DNA of 64,000 nt from Ramlibacter agri. GTDB taxonomy: Bacteria; Pseudomonadota; Gammaproteobacteria; Burkholderiales; Burkholderiaceae_C. The notes beneath the pieces were generated by a model. That model did not search any database. It had not been told where the DNA came from and saw only the letters and a list, made by a program, of their open reading frames with translations. Below, piece after piece: positions 1-11,945 of this stretch; position 1 is the first letter of the stretch; every line of letters starts with the position of its first letter. The stretch lies in NCBI RefSeq assembly GCF_012927085.1, contig NZ_JABBFX010000002.1, positions 310,001 to 374,000 on the forward strand. The letters run 5' to 3'. The translations under genes were made by a program, and so were the position numbers.

Positions 1-1221
1 CAGGTGCGGCAGGCCCGCCGTGCCCACCATCAGGCAGAACATCAGCGCCAGGAAGTTGCGGCGCGACAGCGAGAACGCCTCGCGTTCCTCGGGCGTGCCC
101 TGCGGGTCGCCGGCGAAAGGCTGCGCGTGCGGCGGCATGCCGCCCAGCGCGCGCGAGCGCTCCAGGTTCTCGTTCATCGCGCGGGTCCACAACTCGCGCG
201 CGGTGGCGGGGTCCTTGGGCAAGGCGGCCAGCGCGCGGTGCGCCGCCACCACTTCGGCGGTGTCGGCGCCGGTGGACTTCAGCAGGCGGATGTGGTCCTG
301 CGCCAGCGCGCGCTCGCGCTGCAGCGCCGCGGGCACGTCCTGCAGGCGCGCCTCGTACTCGTGGGCGCGGCGCGCGAAGATCGCCGCGACCTCGCGCTCC
401 CGCGGGTCGGCGGCGATGTGCTGTTCCAGCTCGCTGATCTTGCGCAGCTGAGCGCCATACACCAGCGGCGCCGCCGGGTTTCCCAGCTGCTTGTAGGCGA
501 GCCAGGAGACGGGGATCAGGAAGGCCAGCAGCATCACCGTGTACTGCACCACCTGCGTCCAGGTGATCGCCTTCATGCCCCCGAGGAAGGAGCACAGGAG
601 CACGCCGCCCAGCCCCAGCAGGATGCCGATCTCGAACTGCACGCCGGTCAGCCGCGAAGCGATCAAGCCGATGCCGTAGATTTGCGCCACCACGTACACG
701 AAGGACACCAGCACCGCGGACAGCGCCGCGATGATGCGCGGCGCCCGGCCGCCATAGCGCACCTGGAAGTATTCGGGCACGGTGTACAGCTTCAGCCGGC
801 GCAGGTAGGGCGCGATCAGCAGGGCCACCAGCACGAAGCCGCCCGTCCATCCCAGCACATAGGCCAGGCCGCCGGCCTGGCCGCCGGCGCCGCCGAAGCC
901 CTGCAGGTACAGGCCGCCGGCCATGCTGATGAAGGAGGCGGCGCTCATCCAGTCGGCCGCCGCCGCCATGCCGTTGTATAGGGGCGGAATGCGCCGGCCG
1001 GCGACGTAGTACTCGTCGGGGTCGGTGGTGCGGCTGCGGATGCCGATTACCGCGTACATCATCACCGTGGAGAACAGGAAGATCGGGCCCAGCCAGAAGC
1101 GCGATAGGCCGCGCTGCTCGGCCCAGGCGAGCAGCAGGAGGAAGGCATTGAAACTGGCGACGAACCAGGCGAGCGAGCGATGCAGCCGCCGGATGGCGCC
1201 GCGGTCTTCAGGCGCCGTCAT
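1..1221 (-). CDS. Sodium/solute symporter large subunit (VC_2705-type SSS family), 3' part missing
   Basis: The 407 visible codons encode a multi-pass inner-membrane protein of the sodium:solute symporter superfamily. It would move a small organic solute (acetate- or pyruvate-like substrates are known in relatives) with Na+. Visible signs are the early segment with DPDEYYVAGRRIPP, the helix region ADWMSAASFISMAGGLY, the GGMKAITWTQVVQY motif, and near the window edge FLALMFCLMVGTAGLPH, which is typical of this subfamily. A charged soluble stretch of about 110 residues sits before that last helix, as in VC_2705-type members. The ATG overlaps the end of the small-subunit gene by 14 bases, which supports this start and coupled translation. 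The C-terminus lies outside the window. Confidence 0.9.
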   Translation of the reverse strand, partial: MTAPEDRGAIRRLHRSLAWFVASFNAFLLLLAWAEQRGLSRFWLGPIFLFSTVMMYAVIGIRSRTTDPDEYYVAGRRIPPLYNGMAAAADWMSAASFISMAGGLYLQGFGGAGGQAGGLAYVLGWTGGFVLVALLIAPYLRRLKLYTVPEYFQVRYGGRAPRIIAALSAVLVSFVYVVAQIYGIGLIASRLTGVQFEIGILLGLGGVLLCSFLGGMKAITWTQVVQYTVMLLAFLIPVSWLAYKQLGNPAAPLVYGAQLRKISELEQHIAADPREREVAAIFARRAHEYEARLQDVPAALQRERALAQDHIRLLKSTGADTAEVVAAHRALAALPKDPATARELWTRAMNENLERSRALGGMPPHAQPFAGDPQGTPEEREAFSLSRRNFLALMFCLMVGTAGLPHL

Positions 1222-1468
1222 CGACCACCGCATCCTCCGGCGCCAGCCGCCCCATGGCCCAGGCATGGACGACGACGATGGCGATGAAGGCCAGCAGCGC
1301 GCCCTGGGCCACGAACCAGTAGCTGAAGGGCCAGCCGAGGACGCTGAACTGCAGGTCGCGCGCGAACCAGGGCACGCCGAAGGCCACCAGCGCCCAGGCA
1401 GCCAGCAGGCCGGCCTTCAGCGCCAGCACGCGCTTGTCGTGCCGTTCGGTGGGTCCCCCATCATCCAT
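1208..1468 (-). CDS. DUF4212 small subunit of the sodium/solute symporter
   Basis: This 86-residue protein has two hydrophobic segments (around residues 16-36 and 46-70) and the pattern PFSYWFVAQGALLAFI, typical of the DUF4212 family. That family is almost always encoded directly upstream of a VC_2705-type symporter and is presumed to be its small subunit. The same arrangement is seen here, with a 14-base overlap into the large-subunit gene. A longer in-frame opening exists upstream, but ATG at 1468 fits the family length and has a GGAGGGGG stretch somewhat far upstream. Family membership is firm; the transported solute is unknown. Confidence 0.85.
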   Translation of the reverse strand: MDDGGPTERHDKRVLALKAGLLAAWALVAFGVPWFARDLQFSVLGWPFSYWFVAQGALLAFIAIVVVHAWAMGRLAPEDAVVDDGA

Positions 1469-1589
1469 TCGGGCGATGATCGCACCCCCTCCAGAGCTCG
1501 CGCCTAGGTGTTTGCGACAACGCGGCCGCAGGCCGTGTCGCATACTCTCCAACGGTAACAACCGGCAACCAAGACGGTGCAAGGGTGCC

Positions 1590-2198
1590 ATGCTGGACAA
1601 GAGTGCCACCTACCACAAGTCGGCGAAAGGCGCGGAGGCGATAGCCACGCGCCAGCAAAGCGGGCTGACGCCCAGGCAGCGCTCCATGCTGATCCTGGTC
1701 GACGGCCGGCGCAGCTACGCCGAACTGGCGCGCCTCGCGCGGGTGCTGGGCGATCCCGAGCAACTGCTGGCCCAGCTGGCCGCCGAGGGCTACATCGAGG
1801 CCGGCTCGCCGCGCGCCGGCCCGCCCACCGCGCCGGCGCCCTTGTTCGATTCCGATGCGCTCGACGCCACCTGGGGCTACCTCTCCGGCCCGGCGCCGCT
1901 CGAGTCCGGGCCGGTGCCCCTGGATTCCATGCCACCGCTCGATTCGGCACCCGGCGCACTGGTGACTCCCGCTGCGCGTGCCGTCTCCCTGGACCAGGCG
2001 AAGAGTGCCGCCGTGGCCAGGCTGAAGGACCTGTTGGGGCCGGAGGCCGACGACCTGTGCGTACGGCTGGAGGCCGCCGCCTCGCCGCAGGAATTCCGCG
2101 CCGCCGTGCGGCGCACGGAAGCCGTGCTGCGAGCCGTGGTGGGGCCGGAACTGGCGGCGCAGTTCCTCAGCGAAGTGGTCGCCGCCATATCGGCGTGA
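1590..2198 (+). CDS. Unrecognised 202-residue protein with winged-helix-like N-terminus
   Basis: I do not recognise this protein. It is read from ATG at 1590 with an AAGGG ribosome-binding site about 6 bases upstream. Residues about 25-65 (LTPRQRSMLILVDGRRSY onward, then a leucine/alanine-rich helix) look like a small winged-helix or helix-bundle domain. Residues about 75-130 are a low-complexity Pro/Ser/Asp linker with repeated LDS/LES units, and residues about 135-202 are predicted helical. There is no signal peptide or membrane segment. It stands alone, divergent from the symporter genes and convergent with ppsA, with 18 bases between the two stops. GC and codon use match the neighbours. 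Confidence 0.65.
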   Translation: MLDKSATYHKSAKGAEAIATRQQSGLTPRQRSMLILVDGRRSYAELARLARVLGDPEQLLAQLAAEGYIEAGSPRAGPPTAPAPLFDSDALDATWGYLSGPAPLESGPVPLDSMPPLDSAPGALVTPAARAVSLDQAKSAAVARLKDLLGPEADDLCVRLEAAASPQEFRAAVRRTEAVLRAVVGPELAAQFLSEVVAAISA

Positions 2199-2216
2199 CC
2201 ACCACGCCAGCGGAAG

Positions 2217-4607
<2,391 letters not shown>

Positions 4608-4791
4608 GGGACGGATACTCCAGAAGTTGAAACCGGGTCTGCGCGCGAGCGCAACGCGACATGCCCCACCCTTGGGCTTTGTAGTTGTTCGAAGGGGCGG
4701 CGGGCAGGCATGGCGCGGGAATTCGGATAATTGGCGGGAATTGTAGGCGGCCTGAGCCGGCCCGGCAGTCCTCTTCCATCCCGACCCCAGC

Positions 4792-5613
4792 ATGCACACC
4801 CGCACCGTCTTCTTCGTCTCCGACGGGACCGGCATCACCGCCGAAACCTTCGGCAATGCCATCCTGGCCCAGTTCGAATTCAAGCCCCGCCACGTCCGCC
4901 TGCCCTTCGTGGACACCGTGGACAAGGCGCACCAGGTCGTCCGCCAGGTGAACCACACGGCGGAGGTCGAAGGCCGGCGGCCGGTGGTCTTCACCACGCT
5001 GGTCAACGTGGAGGTGCTCCAAGTCATCGAGGAAGGCTGCAAGGCCATGGTGCTGGACATGTTCGGCACCTTCGTCCGGCCGCTGGAGATCGAGCTTGGC
5101 ATGAAGTCCAGCCACCGGGTGGGCCGCTTTGCCGACGTCAGCAAGAGCAAGGAGTACCACGACCGCATCGAGGCGATCAACTTCAGCCTGGCGCACGACG
5201 ACGGCCAGTCCAACCGCGACCTGGAGGAAGCGGACGTGATCCTGGTCGGCGTCAGCCGCAGCGGCAAGACGCCGACTTCGCTGTACCTGGCCATGCAGCA
5301 TGGCCTGAAGGCGGCCAACTACCCGTTGATCCCGGAGGACTTCGACCGCCGCCAGCTGCCGCCCGCGCTGACGGCGCACCGCAAGAAGATCTTCGGCCTG
5401 ACCATCCAGCCGGAACGCCTGAGCGAGATCCGCAACGAGCGCCGGCCCAATTCGAAATACGCCGCGCTGGAAAGCTGCCGCCACGAGGTGGCGGAGGCCG
5501 AGGCGATGATGCGGCGCGAGGGCATCCGCTGGCTCTCGACGACCACCAAGTCGATCGAGGAAATCGCGACGACGATCCTGCAGGAAATCCGGCCCGAACG
5601 CCTGGAATACTGA
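4792..5613 (+). CDS. ppsR: PEP synthase regulatory protein (bifunctional kinase/pyrophosphorylase, DUF299)
   Basis: In characterised relatives this protein inactivates PpsA by ADP-dependent phosphorylation of a threonine next to the catalytic histidine, and reactivates it by phosphate-dependent removal. The 273-residue length is typical. Diagnostic features are the N-terminal [18 protein letters not shown] and the P-loop [15 protein letters not shown] near residues 152-166. The [11 protein letters not shown]-terminal helix is also present. Its divergent placement beside ppsA, with 184 bases between the two starts, is the standard arrangement and supports the assignment. The spacer presumably carries both promoters, although I see no strong consensus site in it. 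Confidence 0.95.
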   Translation: MHTRTVFFVSDGTGITAETFGNAILAQFEFKPRHVRLPFVDTVDKAHQVVRQVNHTAEVEGRRPVVFTTLVNVEVLQVIEEGCKAMVLDMFGTFVRPLEIELGMKSSHRVGRFADVSKSKEYHDRIEAINFSLAHDDGQSNRDLEEADVILVGVSRSGKTPTSLYLAMQHGLKAANYPLIPEDFDRRQLPPALTAHRKKIFGLTIQPERLSEIRNERRPNSKYAALESCRHEVAEAEAMMRREGIRWLSTTTKSIEEIATTILQEIRPERLEY

Positions 5614-5628
5614 GCCTGCTTCACATAC

Positions 5629-5649
5629 AAATGCGAATCACTCTCATTT
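5629..5649 (+). promoter_or_regulatory. Fur box upstream of the PepSY/TonB-receptor unit
   Basis: This 21-base imperfect palindrome has half-sites AAATGCGAAT and CTCTCATTT. It lies 20 bases before the PepSY gene's first ATG. It has the same AAATGCGA...TCATTT frame as the sites at 14188 and 18363, and fits the betaproteobacterial form of the Fur consensus. The site predicts iron repression of the PepSY gene and probably of the receptor gene behind it. Confidence 0.8.
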
Positions 5650-5668
5650 CCTGATAGAGTTGCGCGCC

Positions 5669-6814
5669 ATGATGAGCGCGCGCACTGTCCGGACCTGGGC
5701 CTGGCTGCACAAGTGGAGCAGCCTGGTCTGCACTGTTTTCATGCTGCTGCTGTGCCTGACGGGCCTGCCGCTGATCTTCCACCACGAGATCGGGCACCTG
5801 ACCGGCACGGAAGTCGAAGCCCCAGAAATGGCGGCCGGGACGCCGCATGTGAGCGTCGACCGCATCCTGGACGTCGCAAAGTCCAGGTTCCCCGACCGCG
5901 TGGTGCAGTTCGCCTCGCCGGACGAGGACAACCCGGACATCTGGTTCATCACCCTGACGCCTACGCCGGAGCCGACGGACGATTTCCGCTCGGTGGCCGT
6001 CGACGCGCGCACCGGCGAAGTGCTGGCCAGCCCGCGCTTCGACGAAGGCTTCATGTGGATCTTGTTCAAGTTGCACGTCGACCTGTTCGCGGGCCTGGCG
6101 GGCAAGCTGTTCCTGGGCTTCATGGGCCTGCTGTTGCTGGTGGCGATCGTCTCCGGCGTCGTGCTCTATTCGCCCTTCATGCGCCGGCTGGCCTTCGGCG
6201 AGGTCCGCCGTGACCGCTCCACCCGCGTGAAGTGGCTGGACCTGCACAACCTGCTCGGTGTCGTGACGCTGGCGTGGGCCTTCGTCGTCGGCGCCACCGG
6301 CATGATCAACACCTGGGCCGACCTGCTGATCAAGTACTGGCAGCACGACCAGCTCACCCACCTGCTCGAACCGTACAAGGGGCAGCCGCTCGTGCCGGCG
6401 GCGCAGCGCGCCTCAGTGCAGAAGTCCTACGAAGCCGCCCTCGCGCACGTGCCCGGCACGAAGCTGTCCTTCGTGGCCTTTCCCGGCACGGCCTATTCGA
6501 GCCCGCACCACACGGCCTTCTTCCTGAAGGGCGACACGCCGCTCACTTCGAAGCTGCCGCGCCCGGTGCTCGTGGACGCGCGGACGGCGCAGGTTTCCGC
6601 CGCGCCCGAACTGCCCTGGTACCTGACGGCGCTGCTCGTCTCGCAGCCGCTGCACTTCGGCGACTACGCCGGCCTGCCGATGAAGATCCTGTGGGCGCTG
6701 CTGGACCTCGCGACCCTCGTGGTCCTGGGCAGCGGCCTGTACTTGTGGTTGCGGCGGCGTGCGCCGCAGCCCCTGCTCAAGGAAGCCGGCGTCGCGCTGG
6801 AAGGAGCGCCGTGA
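5669..6814 (+). CDS. PepSY-associated transmembrane protein, likely for siderophore-iron handling
   Basis: This 381-residue inner-membrane protein belongs to the PepSY_TM family, often found next to TonB-dependent siderophore receptors. Some members are thought to reduce siderophore-bound iron or to aid its release. N-terminal WLHKWSSLVCTVFMLLLCLTG is the characteristic first helix, followed by periplasmic PepSY-like sequence (VDARTGEVLASPRFDEGF). Further helices lie near residues 145-165 (LHVDLFAGLAGKLFLGF), 190-215 (DLHNLLGVVTLAWAF) and 345-368. ATG at 5669 or the adjacent one at 5672 is the likely start; a TTG at 5660 is also in frame. The Fur box 20 bases upstream and the downstream receptor indicate an iron-regulated unit. 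Confidence 0.85.
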   Translation: MMSARTVRTWAWLHKWSSLVCTVFMLLLCLTGLPLIFHHEIGHLTGTEVEAPEMAAGTPHVSVDRILDVAKSRFPDRVVQFASPDEDNPDIWFITLTPTPEPTDDFRSVAVDARTGEVLASPRFDEGFMWILFKLHVDLFAGLAGKLFLGFMGLLLLVAIVSGVVLYSPFMRRLAFGEVRRDRSTRVKWLDLHNLLGVVTLAWAFVVGATGMINTWADLLIKYWQHDQLTHLLEPYKGQPLVPAAQRASVQKSYEAALAHVPGTKLSFVAFPGTAYSSPHHTAFFLKGDTPLTSKLPRPVLVDARTAQVSAAPELPWYLTALLVSQPLHFGDYAGLPMKILWALLDLATLVVLGSGLYLWLRRRAPQPLLKEAGVALEGAP

Positions 6815-6911
6815 CCCGCGCCGCCTAGGCATCCCCGCATTCCCAGCAAGCCCCACCGGGCCTCCGGTGCAGCCAGCAGTCGACCAGTTGCACATCGAGG
6901 AGAAGAGCCCC

Positions 6912-9032
6912 ATGGGACGAGAACGAGTACGCGCCAGCCACAACCGCCGGCTGGCCATCCCCTTTGCCGCGGCCTGCGTGGCCATGGGCGCGCAGGCACA
7001 GGTGCAGACCTTGCCGGAAGTGCGCGTGATCGCGCCAGCGGAGCGCGAGACGGCGGCCTCGCCAGTCAACGGCTACAAGGCGAAGAACGCGATCACCGGC
7101 ACCAAGACCGACACGCCCCTGATGGAGACGCCGCAGGCCGTCACGGTGATCACCCGCGACCAGATGGTCGACCAGGGCGCCACCAACATGCAGGACGCGC
7201 TCAATTACGCGGCCGGCGTGCGCTCCAATGCCTACGGCCTGGACACGCGCAGCGACGGCACGCGCATCCGCGGCGCCTTCCCCGACGAATACCAGGACGG
7301 CCTGCGCCGCATGTTCGACTGGTACACCAGCAACACTCGGGTCGAGCCCTACACGCTGGAGCGCATCGAAGTGCTGCGCGGCCCGTCGTCCATGCTGTTC
7401 GGCCAGAGTTCCACCGGCGGCCTGATCAACAGCGTCAGCAAGCTGCCGCAGGACCGCTTCCAGGGCGAAGTGGGCGTGCAGTTGGGCAACTACGGCCGCA
7501 AGCAGCTACAGGCCGACATCACCGGCCCGCTGACCGCGAACGGCGAATGGCTGTACCGGCTGGTCGCGCTGGGCCGCGACTCCGATACGCAGGTCGACTA
7601 CGTGCCCGATGACCGCGCCGGCATCGCCCCCACCCTGACCTGGCGGCCCAGTGGCGCCACCTCGCTGACCATCCTGGGCCTGTGGCAGAAGGACAAGAGC
7701 GGCTCGTCGTCGCAGTTCTTCCCCTGGCAAGGCGTGCTGCTGCCCAACCCTAACGGCAAGATCCCGCTGAACCACTTCATCGGCGAGCCGGGCTTCGACA
7801 AGTACGACTCGGAGCGCCGCTCGATCGGCTGGCAGTTCGAGCATCGCTTCGACGACCGCTACGTCGTACGGCAGAACTTCCGCTATTCGCGCAACGACGT
7901 CGACTACTTCTCGCTGTACGGCGACTCGTTCACGCTGCCGGGGGGCTGGGCCGCCGACCCGATCAACCAGCGCGTCCTGGGCCGCTTCGTCGACGTCAGC
8001 GTGACGAAGGCCAAGATGCTGCAGGCCGACCAGCACCTGCAGGCCGACCTTGCCACCGGCGCCGTCAAGCACAAGCTGGTCGCCGGCCTCGACCTGGCGC
8101 GCTACACGAAGGACACGTCGTCCTTCTTCGACTACCCGGACTACCTGGGCGGCACCTCGCCGAACATCGACGTCTACACGCCCACCTACACCGGCTACAC
8201 GCTGGCGGGGCCGCTGGCCGTGCAGCCGCGGTCCGGCGTGCGGCAGGCCGGCGTCTACCTGCAGGACCAGGCGCGCTACGACAACTGGATCGTGGTGGCC
8301 GGCCTGCGCTACGACCGCTCCAGCACGCAGCTGGAAGGCTCGGAAGACAGCAAGACCAACGCCACGACCAGGCGCCTCGGCCTGCTGTACGCCTTCCCCA
8401 GCGGCGTCTCGCCGTACATCAGCTACAGCGAGTCCTTCACGCCGCAGGCGCCGGCCAGCGCCTTCGGCACGGTGATCCCGCTGGCGCCGCTGCGCGGCGA
8501 ACAGATCGAGGCGGGCCTGAAGTACGAGCCGCCGGGCGGCCGCTACAGCGCGTCGCTGGCCGCGTACAAGCTGAAGGAGAAGAACCAGGTCGTGAACACC
8601 GGCACCAGCCTCACGCAGGCGGGCCAGACCAGAACCGACGGCCTGGAGCTGGAGTTCAAGGGCAACGTCACCAGCGCCTTCGAGCTCGCCGCGCACTACA
8701 ACTACACCAACGTCGACGCGGCGCTGGAACAACTGCCCGAGCACCAGGCAGCGGTGTGGGGCAAGTACCGCTTCGCGCTGGGCGGCATCAACGGCTTTTC
8801 GGCGGGCGCCGGCGTGCGCTACATGAGTGCGTTCCAGGATGGCGTGGCGCCGGAGACGCCTTCGGTGACCTTGCTGGACCTGATGCTGGCCTACGAGACC
8901 GGCAACTGGCGCTACGCCGTGAACATCAACAATGCGACGGACCGCGAATACGTCAGCACCTGCCTGAACCGCGGTGACTGCTGGTTCGGCGCCAAGCGCA
9001 ACGTGATCGCCAGTGCGACCTATCGCTTCTAG
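6912..9032 (+). CDS. TonB-dependent siderophore receptor
   Basis: This 706-residue outer-membrane receptor imports a ferric siderophore using TonB energy. It has a signal peptide ending near residue 28 (cut after AQA) and a plug domain with TPQAVTVITRDQMVDQGATN and YTLERIEVLRGPSSMLFGQS. The long beta-barrel region ends with a terminal aromatic, ATYRF. A strong ribosome-binding site (GAGGAGAAG) precedes ATG 6912. It follows the Fur-controlled PepSY gene by 97 bases and is probably cotranscribed. The plug resembles hydroxamate-type (FhuA/FhuE/FpvA) receptors, but the ligand cannot be named from sequence. No siderophore biosynthesis genes are nearby, so it may take up xenosiderophores. Confidence 0.92.
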   Translation: MGRERVRASHNRRLAIPFAAACVAMGAQAQVQTLPEVRVIAPAERETAASPVNGYKAKNAITGTKTDTPLMETPQAVTVITRDQMVDQGATNMQDALNYAAGVRSNAYGLDTRSDGTRIRGAFPDEYQDGLRRMFDWYTSNTRVEPYTLERIEVLRGPSSMLFGQSSTGGLINSVSKLPQDRFQGEVGVQLGNYGRKQLQADITGPLTANGEWLYRLVALGRDSDTQVDYVPDDRAGIAPTLTWRPSGATSLTILGLWQKDKSGSSSQFFPWQGVLLPNPNGKIPLNHFIGEPGFDKYDSERRSIGWQFEHRFDDRYVVRQNFRYSRNDVDYFSLYGDSFTLPGGWAADPINQRVLGRFVDVSVTKAKMLQADQHLQADLATGAVKHKLVAGLDLARYTKDTSSFFDYPDYLGGTSPNIDVYTPTYTGYTLAGPLAVQPRSGVRQAGVYLQDQARYDNWIVVAGLRYDRSSTQLEGSEDSKTNATTRRLGLLYAFPSGVSPYISYSESFTPQAPASAFGTVIPLAPLRGEQIEAGLKYEPPGGRYSASLAAYKLKEKNQVVNTGTSLTQAGQTRTDGLELEFKGNVTSAFELAAHYNYTNVDAALEQLPEHQAAVWGKYRFALGGINGFSAGAGVRYMSAFQDGVAPETPSVTLLDLMLAYETGNWRYAVNINNATDREYVSTCLNRGDCWFGAKRNVIASATYRF

Positions 9033-9180
9033 GGGCAGTAGGCGCGGGCCCACAGGAAGCATCGCCATAGGCAGCTTCTAAGAGCCCGATGCCGCCTTTC
9101 AATGGGGAAGCAGGGTTTCTTCCCCCATAATTCTCCATAGACGCAATTCATCGACGTCTACTGAGCCATAGAGGAAAAGA

Positions 9181-9753
9181 ATGTCCCTGATCAATACCGA
9201 AATCCCCGCCTTCTCCGCCACCGCTTATCACAACGGCAAGTTCGTGCCGGTCACGGAGCAGAGCTTCAAGGGCAAGTGGTCCGTGGTCGTGTTCTACCCG
9301 GCCGACTTCACGTTCGTCTGCCCCACGGAGTTGGGCGACCTGGCCGACAACTACGCCGAGTTCAAGAAGCTGGGCGCCGAAGTGTATGGCGTGTCCACCG
9401 ACACCCACTTCACGCACAAGGCCTGGCACGACACCTCCGACACCATCAAGAAGGTGCAGTACCCGCTGGTCGGCGACCCCAACCACCAGCTGGCCACGTT
9501 CTTCCAGGTGCTGATCACCGAGGGTGAGGACGCCGGCCTGGCGCTGCGCGGCACCTTCGTGATCGATCCCGAAGGCCGCATCAAGACCATCGAAGTGCAC
9601 GACAACGGCATCGGCCGCGACGCCAAGGAAACCCTGCGCCGCCTGAAGGCTGCCCAGTACGTCGCCGCGCACCCCGGTGAAGTCTGCCCCGCCAAGTGGG
9701 AGCAAGGCGCCGAGACGCTGAAGCCCTCGCTGGACCTGGTCGGCAAGATCTAA
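9181..9753 (+). CDS. ahpC: Alkyl hydroperoxide reductase C (typical 2-Cys peroxiredoxin)
   Basis: AhpC reduces hydrogen peroxide and organic peroxides in the cytoplasm and is recycled by AhpF. The 190-residue length is normal. The peroxidatic cysteine lies in [17 protein letters not shown] (about residue 48) and the resolving cysteine in [17 protein letters not shown] (about residue 167). The start ATG follows GAGGAAAAGA. It is followed by a strong intrinsic terminator and then ahpF, so ahpF would be expressed by read-through or from its own promoter. The AAAGAATG context and 148-base upstream spacer suggest its own promoter, but I could not identify a convincing OxyR site. Confidence 0.97.
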   Translation: MSLINTEIPAFSATAYHNGKFVPVTEQSFKGKWSVVVFYPADFTFVCPTELGDLADNYAEFKKLGAEVYGVSTDTHFTHKAWHDTSDTIKKVQYPLVGDPNHQLATFFQVLITEGEDAGLALRGTFVIDPEGRIKTIEVHDNGIGRDAKETLRRLKAAQYVAAHPGEVCPAKWEQGAETLKPSLDLVGKI

Positions 9754-9779
9754 GCCCACGCGCTTCACCTCGCCCCAAG

Positions 9780-9811
9780 AAGGCCCGGCGCGTCCGCGAC
9801 CGGGCCTTTTT
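9780..9811 (+). terminator. Intrinsic terminator between ahpC and ahpF
   Basis: A nine-base-pair GC-rich stem (AAGGCCCGG pairing with CCGGGCCTT) with an 11-base loop is followed by a run of T. It lies 26 bases after the ahpC stop and 29 bases before the ahpF start. It probably makes AhpC more abundant than AhpF by terminating most transcripts. Confidence 0.8.
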
Positions 9812-9839
9812 CATTCAAGAACTCGAAAGGGAACCGCCC

Positions 9840-11384
9840 ATGCTCGACACCAACATGAAAGCGCAGCTCGCCGCCTACCTGGAGCGGATGACGCAACCGG
9901 TGGAGATCGTCGCCTCGCTCGACGACTCGCCCGCGTCGGCCGAGATGCAGGCGCTGCTGAAGGACATCGCGGAAGCATCTGCGCGCGTCACGGTCACGGA
10001 AACGCGCGGCGGTCCGCATCGCACGCCCTCTTTCCAGATCACCCGCCCGGGCGAGAACCACGGCCCGCGCTTCGCCGGCCTGCCCATGGGGCACGAGTTC
10101 ACCTCGCTGGTGCTGGCGCTGCTGCAGGTGGGTGGCTATCCGCCCAAGGTGGAACAGGCGCTGCTGGAGCAGGTGCGCGCGCTCGATGGCGATTTCGAGT
10201 TCGAGGTCTACGTCTCGCTGACCTGCCACAACTGCCCGGACGTCGTGCAGGCGCTGAACCTGATGGCGGTGCAGAACCCGCGCATCAAGGCGACCATGAT
10301 CGAAGGCGGCCTGTTCCAGGACGAGATCAAGGAGCGCGAGATCATGGGCGTGCCCACGGTCTTCCTGAACGGCACCATGTTCGGCAACGGCCGCATGAGC
10401 CTGGAAGAGATCGTCGCCAAGATCGACACCTCGGGCGCCGAGCGTGAGGCGAAGAAGATCGCCGCCAAGGACCCGTTCGACGTGCTGATCGTCGGTGGCG
10501 GCCCGGCCGGCGCCGCGGCCGCGGTGTACGCGGCGCGCAAGGGCATCCGCACCGGCATCGCCAGCGAGCGCTTCGGCGGCCAGGTGCTGGACACGCTGGG
10601 GATCGAGAACTTCATCTCGGTGAAGGAAACCGAAGGCCCGAAGTTCGCGCTGGCGCTCGAGGAGCACGTGCGCAACTACGACGTGGACATCATGAACCTG
10701 CAGCGCGCCAAGGCGCTGAAGCGCGGCACCGGCCTGATCGAGGTGGAGCTGGAGAGCGGCGCCACCCTGAAGGCGAAGTCCGTGGTCATCTCCACCGGCG
10801 CGCGCTGGCGCAACATCAACGTGCCCGGCGAGAAGGAGTTCAAGAACAAGGGCGTGGCCTACTGCCCGCACTGCGACGGCCCGCTGTTCAAGGGCAAGCG
10901 CGTGGCGGTCATCGGCGGCGGCAACTCCGGCGTGGAAGCGGCCATCGACCTCGCGGGCATCGTGAAGCACGTGACCCTGGTCGAGTTCGACTCCAAGCTG
11001 CGTGCCGACGAAGTGCTGCAACGCAAGCTGCGCAGCCTGCCCAACGTCAACGTGATCCTGAACGCGCAGACCACGGCCATCACCGGCGACCACACGGTCA
11101 ACGGCCTGGACTACCAGGACCGCGCGACCGGCGACACGCGCCACGTGGAGCTCGAAGGCGTCTTCGTGCAGATCGGCCTGGTGCCCAACACCGAGTGGCT
11201 GAAGGGCTCGGTGGACCTGAGCAAGTACGGCGAGATCGTCGTCGACGCCAAGGGCCAGACCTCGGTGCCGGGCGTGTTCGCCGCCGGTGACGCGACGACG
11301 GTCCCGTTCAAGCAGATCATCATCGCCGCCGGCGATGGCGCGAAGGCCGCGCTGGGCGCCTTCGACCACCTGATCCGCAGCTGA
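9840..11384 (+). CDS. ahpF: Alkyl hydroperoxide reductase subunit F (flavoprotein disulfide reductase)
   Basis: AhpF passes electrons from NADH through FAD and two redox disulfides to AhpC. At 514 residues it has the normal length. The N-terminal glutaredoxin-like double domain carries [12 protein letters not shown] (CxxC, about residues 128-131). The thioredoxin-reductase-like part has the FAD motif [20 protein letters not shown] (about 214-233), the catalytic [10 protein letters not shown] disulfide (about 341-344) and the NAD(P)-binding [15 protein letters not shown]-terminal [16 protein letters not shown] is also diagnostic. The ATG at 9840 follows GAAAGGGAACC. The longer upstream opening runs through the terminator and is not coding. 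Confidence 0.97.
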   Translation: MLDTNMKAQLAAYLERMTQPVEIVASLDDSPASAEMQALLKDIAEASARVTVTETRGGPHRTPSFQITRPGENHGPRFAGLPMGHEFTSLVLALLQVGGYPPKVEQALLEQVRALDGDFEFEVYVSLTCHNCPDVVQALNLMAVQNPRIKATMIEGGLFQDEIKEREIMGVPTVFLNGTMFGNGRMSLEEIVAKIDTSGAEREAKKIAAKDPFDVLIVGGGPAGAAAAVYAARKGIRTGIASERFGGQVLDTLGIENFISVKETEGPKFALALEEHVRNYDVDIMNLQRAKALKRGTGLIEVELESGATLKAKSVVISTGARWRNINVPGEKEFKNKGVAYCPHCDGPLFKGKRVAVIGGGNSGVEAAIDLAGIVKHVTLVEFDSKLRADEVLQRKLRSLPNVNVILNAQTTAITGDHTVNGLDYQDRATGDTRHVELEGVFVQIGLVPNTEWLKGSVDLSKYGEIVVDAKGQTSVPGVFAAGDATTVPFKQIIIAAGDGAKAALGAFDHLIRS

Positions 11385-11467
11385 CGAGTGGAATGGCAGA
11401 GGGGGCGCAATGCCCCCTCTTCTGCGCCACAATCGCCGGCATAAACACAAAGCGGAGAGCACCCGTC

Positions 11468-11944
11468 ATGCAAGGCGACCCCCAAGTCATCCAGCACCTC
11501 CAGGCCCAGCTGAAGAACGAGCTGACCGCCACCAACCAGTACTTCCTGCACTACCGCATCCTCAAGCACTGGGGCTTCAGCAAGCTCGCCAAGAAGGAAT
11601 ACGAAGAGTCCATCGGCGAGATGAAGCACGCCGACAAGCTGATGGAGCGCATCCTGTTCCTGGACGCCCTGCCCAACCTGCAGGACCTGGGCAAGCTGAT
11701 GGTGGGCGAAGACGTGCCCGAGATCCTGGACTGCGACCTGCGCAGCGAGCGCGGCGCGCAGGCCACCGTCAAGGCCGGCATCGCGCACTGCGAGAGCGTG
11801 CAGGACTACATCTCGCGCGACATCCTGGCCCGCATCCTCGAGGACACCGAGGAGCACATCGACTACCTCGAGACCCAGATCGACCTGATCGCCAAGGTAG
11901 GGCTGCAGAACTACCTGCAGTCCCATATGGAATCGGCGGAGTAG
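11468..11944 (+). CDS. bfr: Bacterioferritin
   Basis: This 158-residue ferritin-like subunit should form a 24-mer that stores iron and binds haem between subunits. Expected residues are Glu18, Tyr25, Glu51, Met52 (haem ligand), His54, Glu94 and His130. All are present at those exact positions, but the residue aligning with E. coli Glu127 is Thr127, in a DTEEHIDYLE motif, with Glu at 128 and 129. The C-terminus GLQNYLQSHMESAE is typical. It is convergent with feoB, with only one base between the stops, and its partner ferredoxin bfd lies 6.5 kb away. The start follows GCGGAGAGC. Confidence 0.96.
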   Translation: MQGDPQVIQHLQAQLKNELTATNQYFLHYRILKHWGFSKLAKKEYEESIGEMKHADKLMERILFLDALPNLQDLGKLMVGEDVPEILDCDLRSERGAQATVKAGIAHCESVQDYISRDILARILEDTEEHIDYLETQIDLIAKVGLQNYLQSHMESAE

Positions 11945-11945
11945 C

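Noticed and set aside
9033..9180. Possible OxyR site upstream of ahpC
   Set aside because: ATAG-like tetramers are present but not at the spacing expected for OxyR half-sites; the evidence is too weak to annotate.
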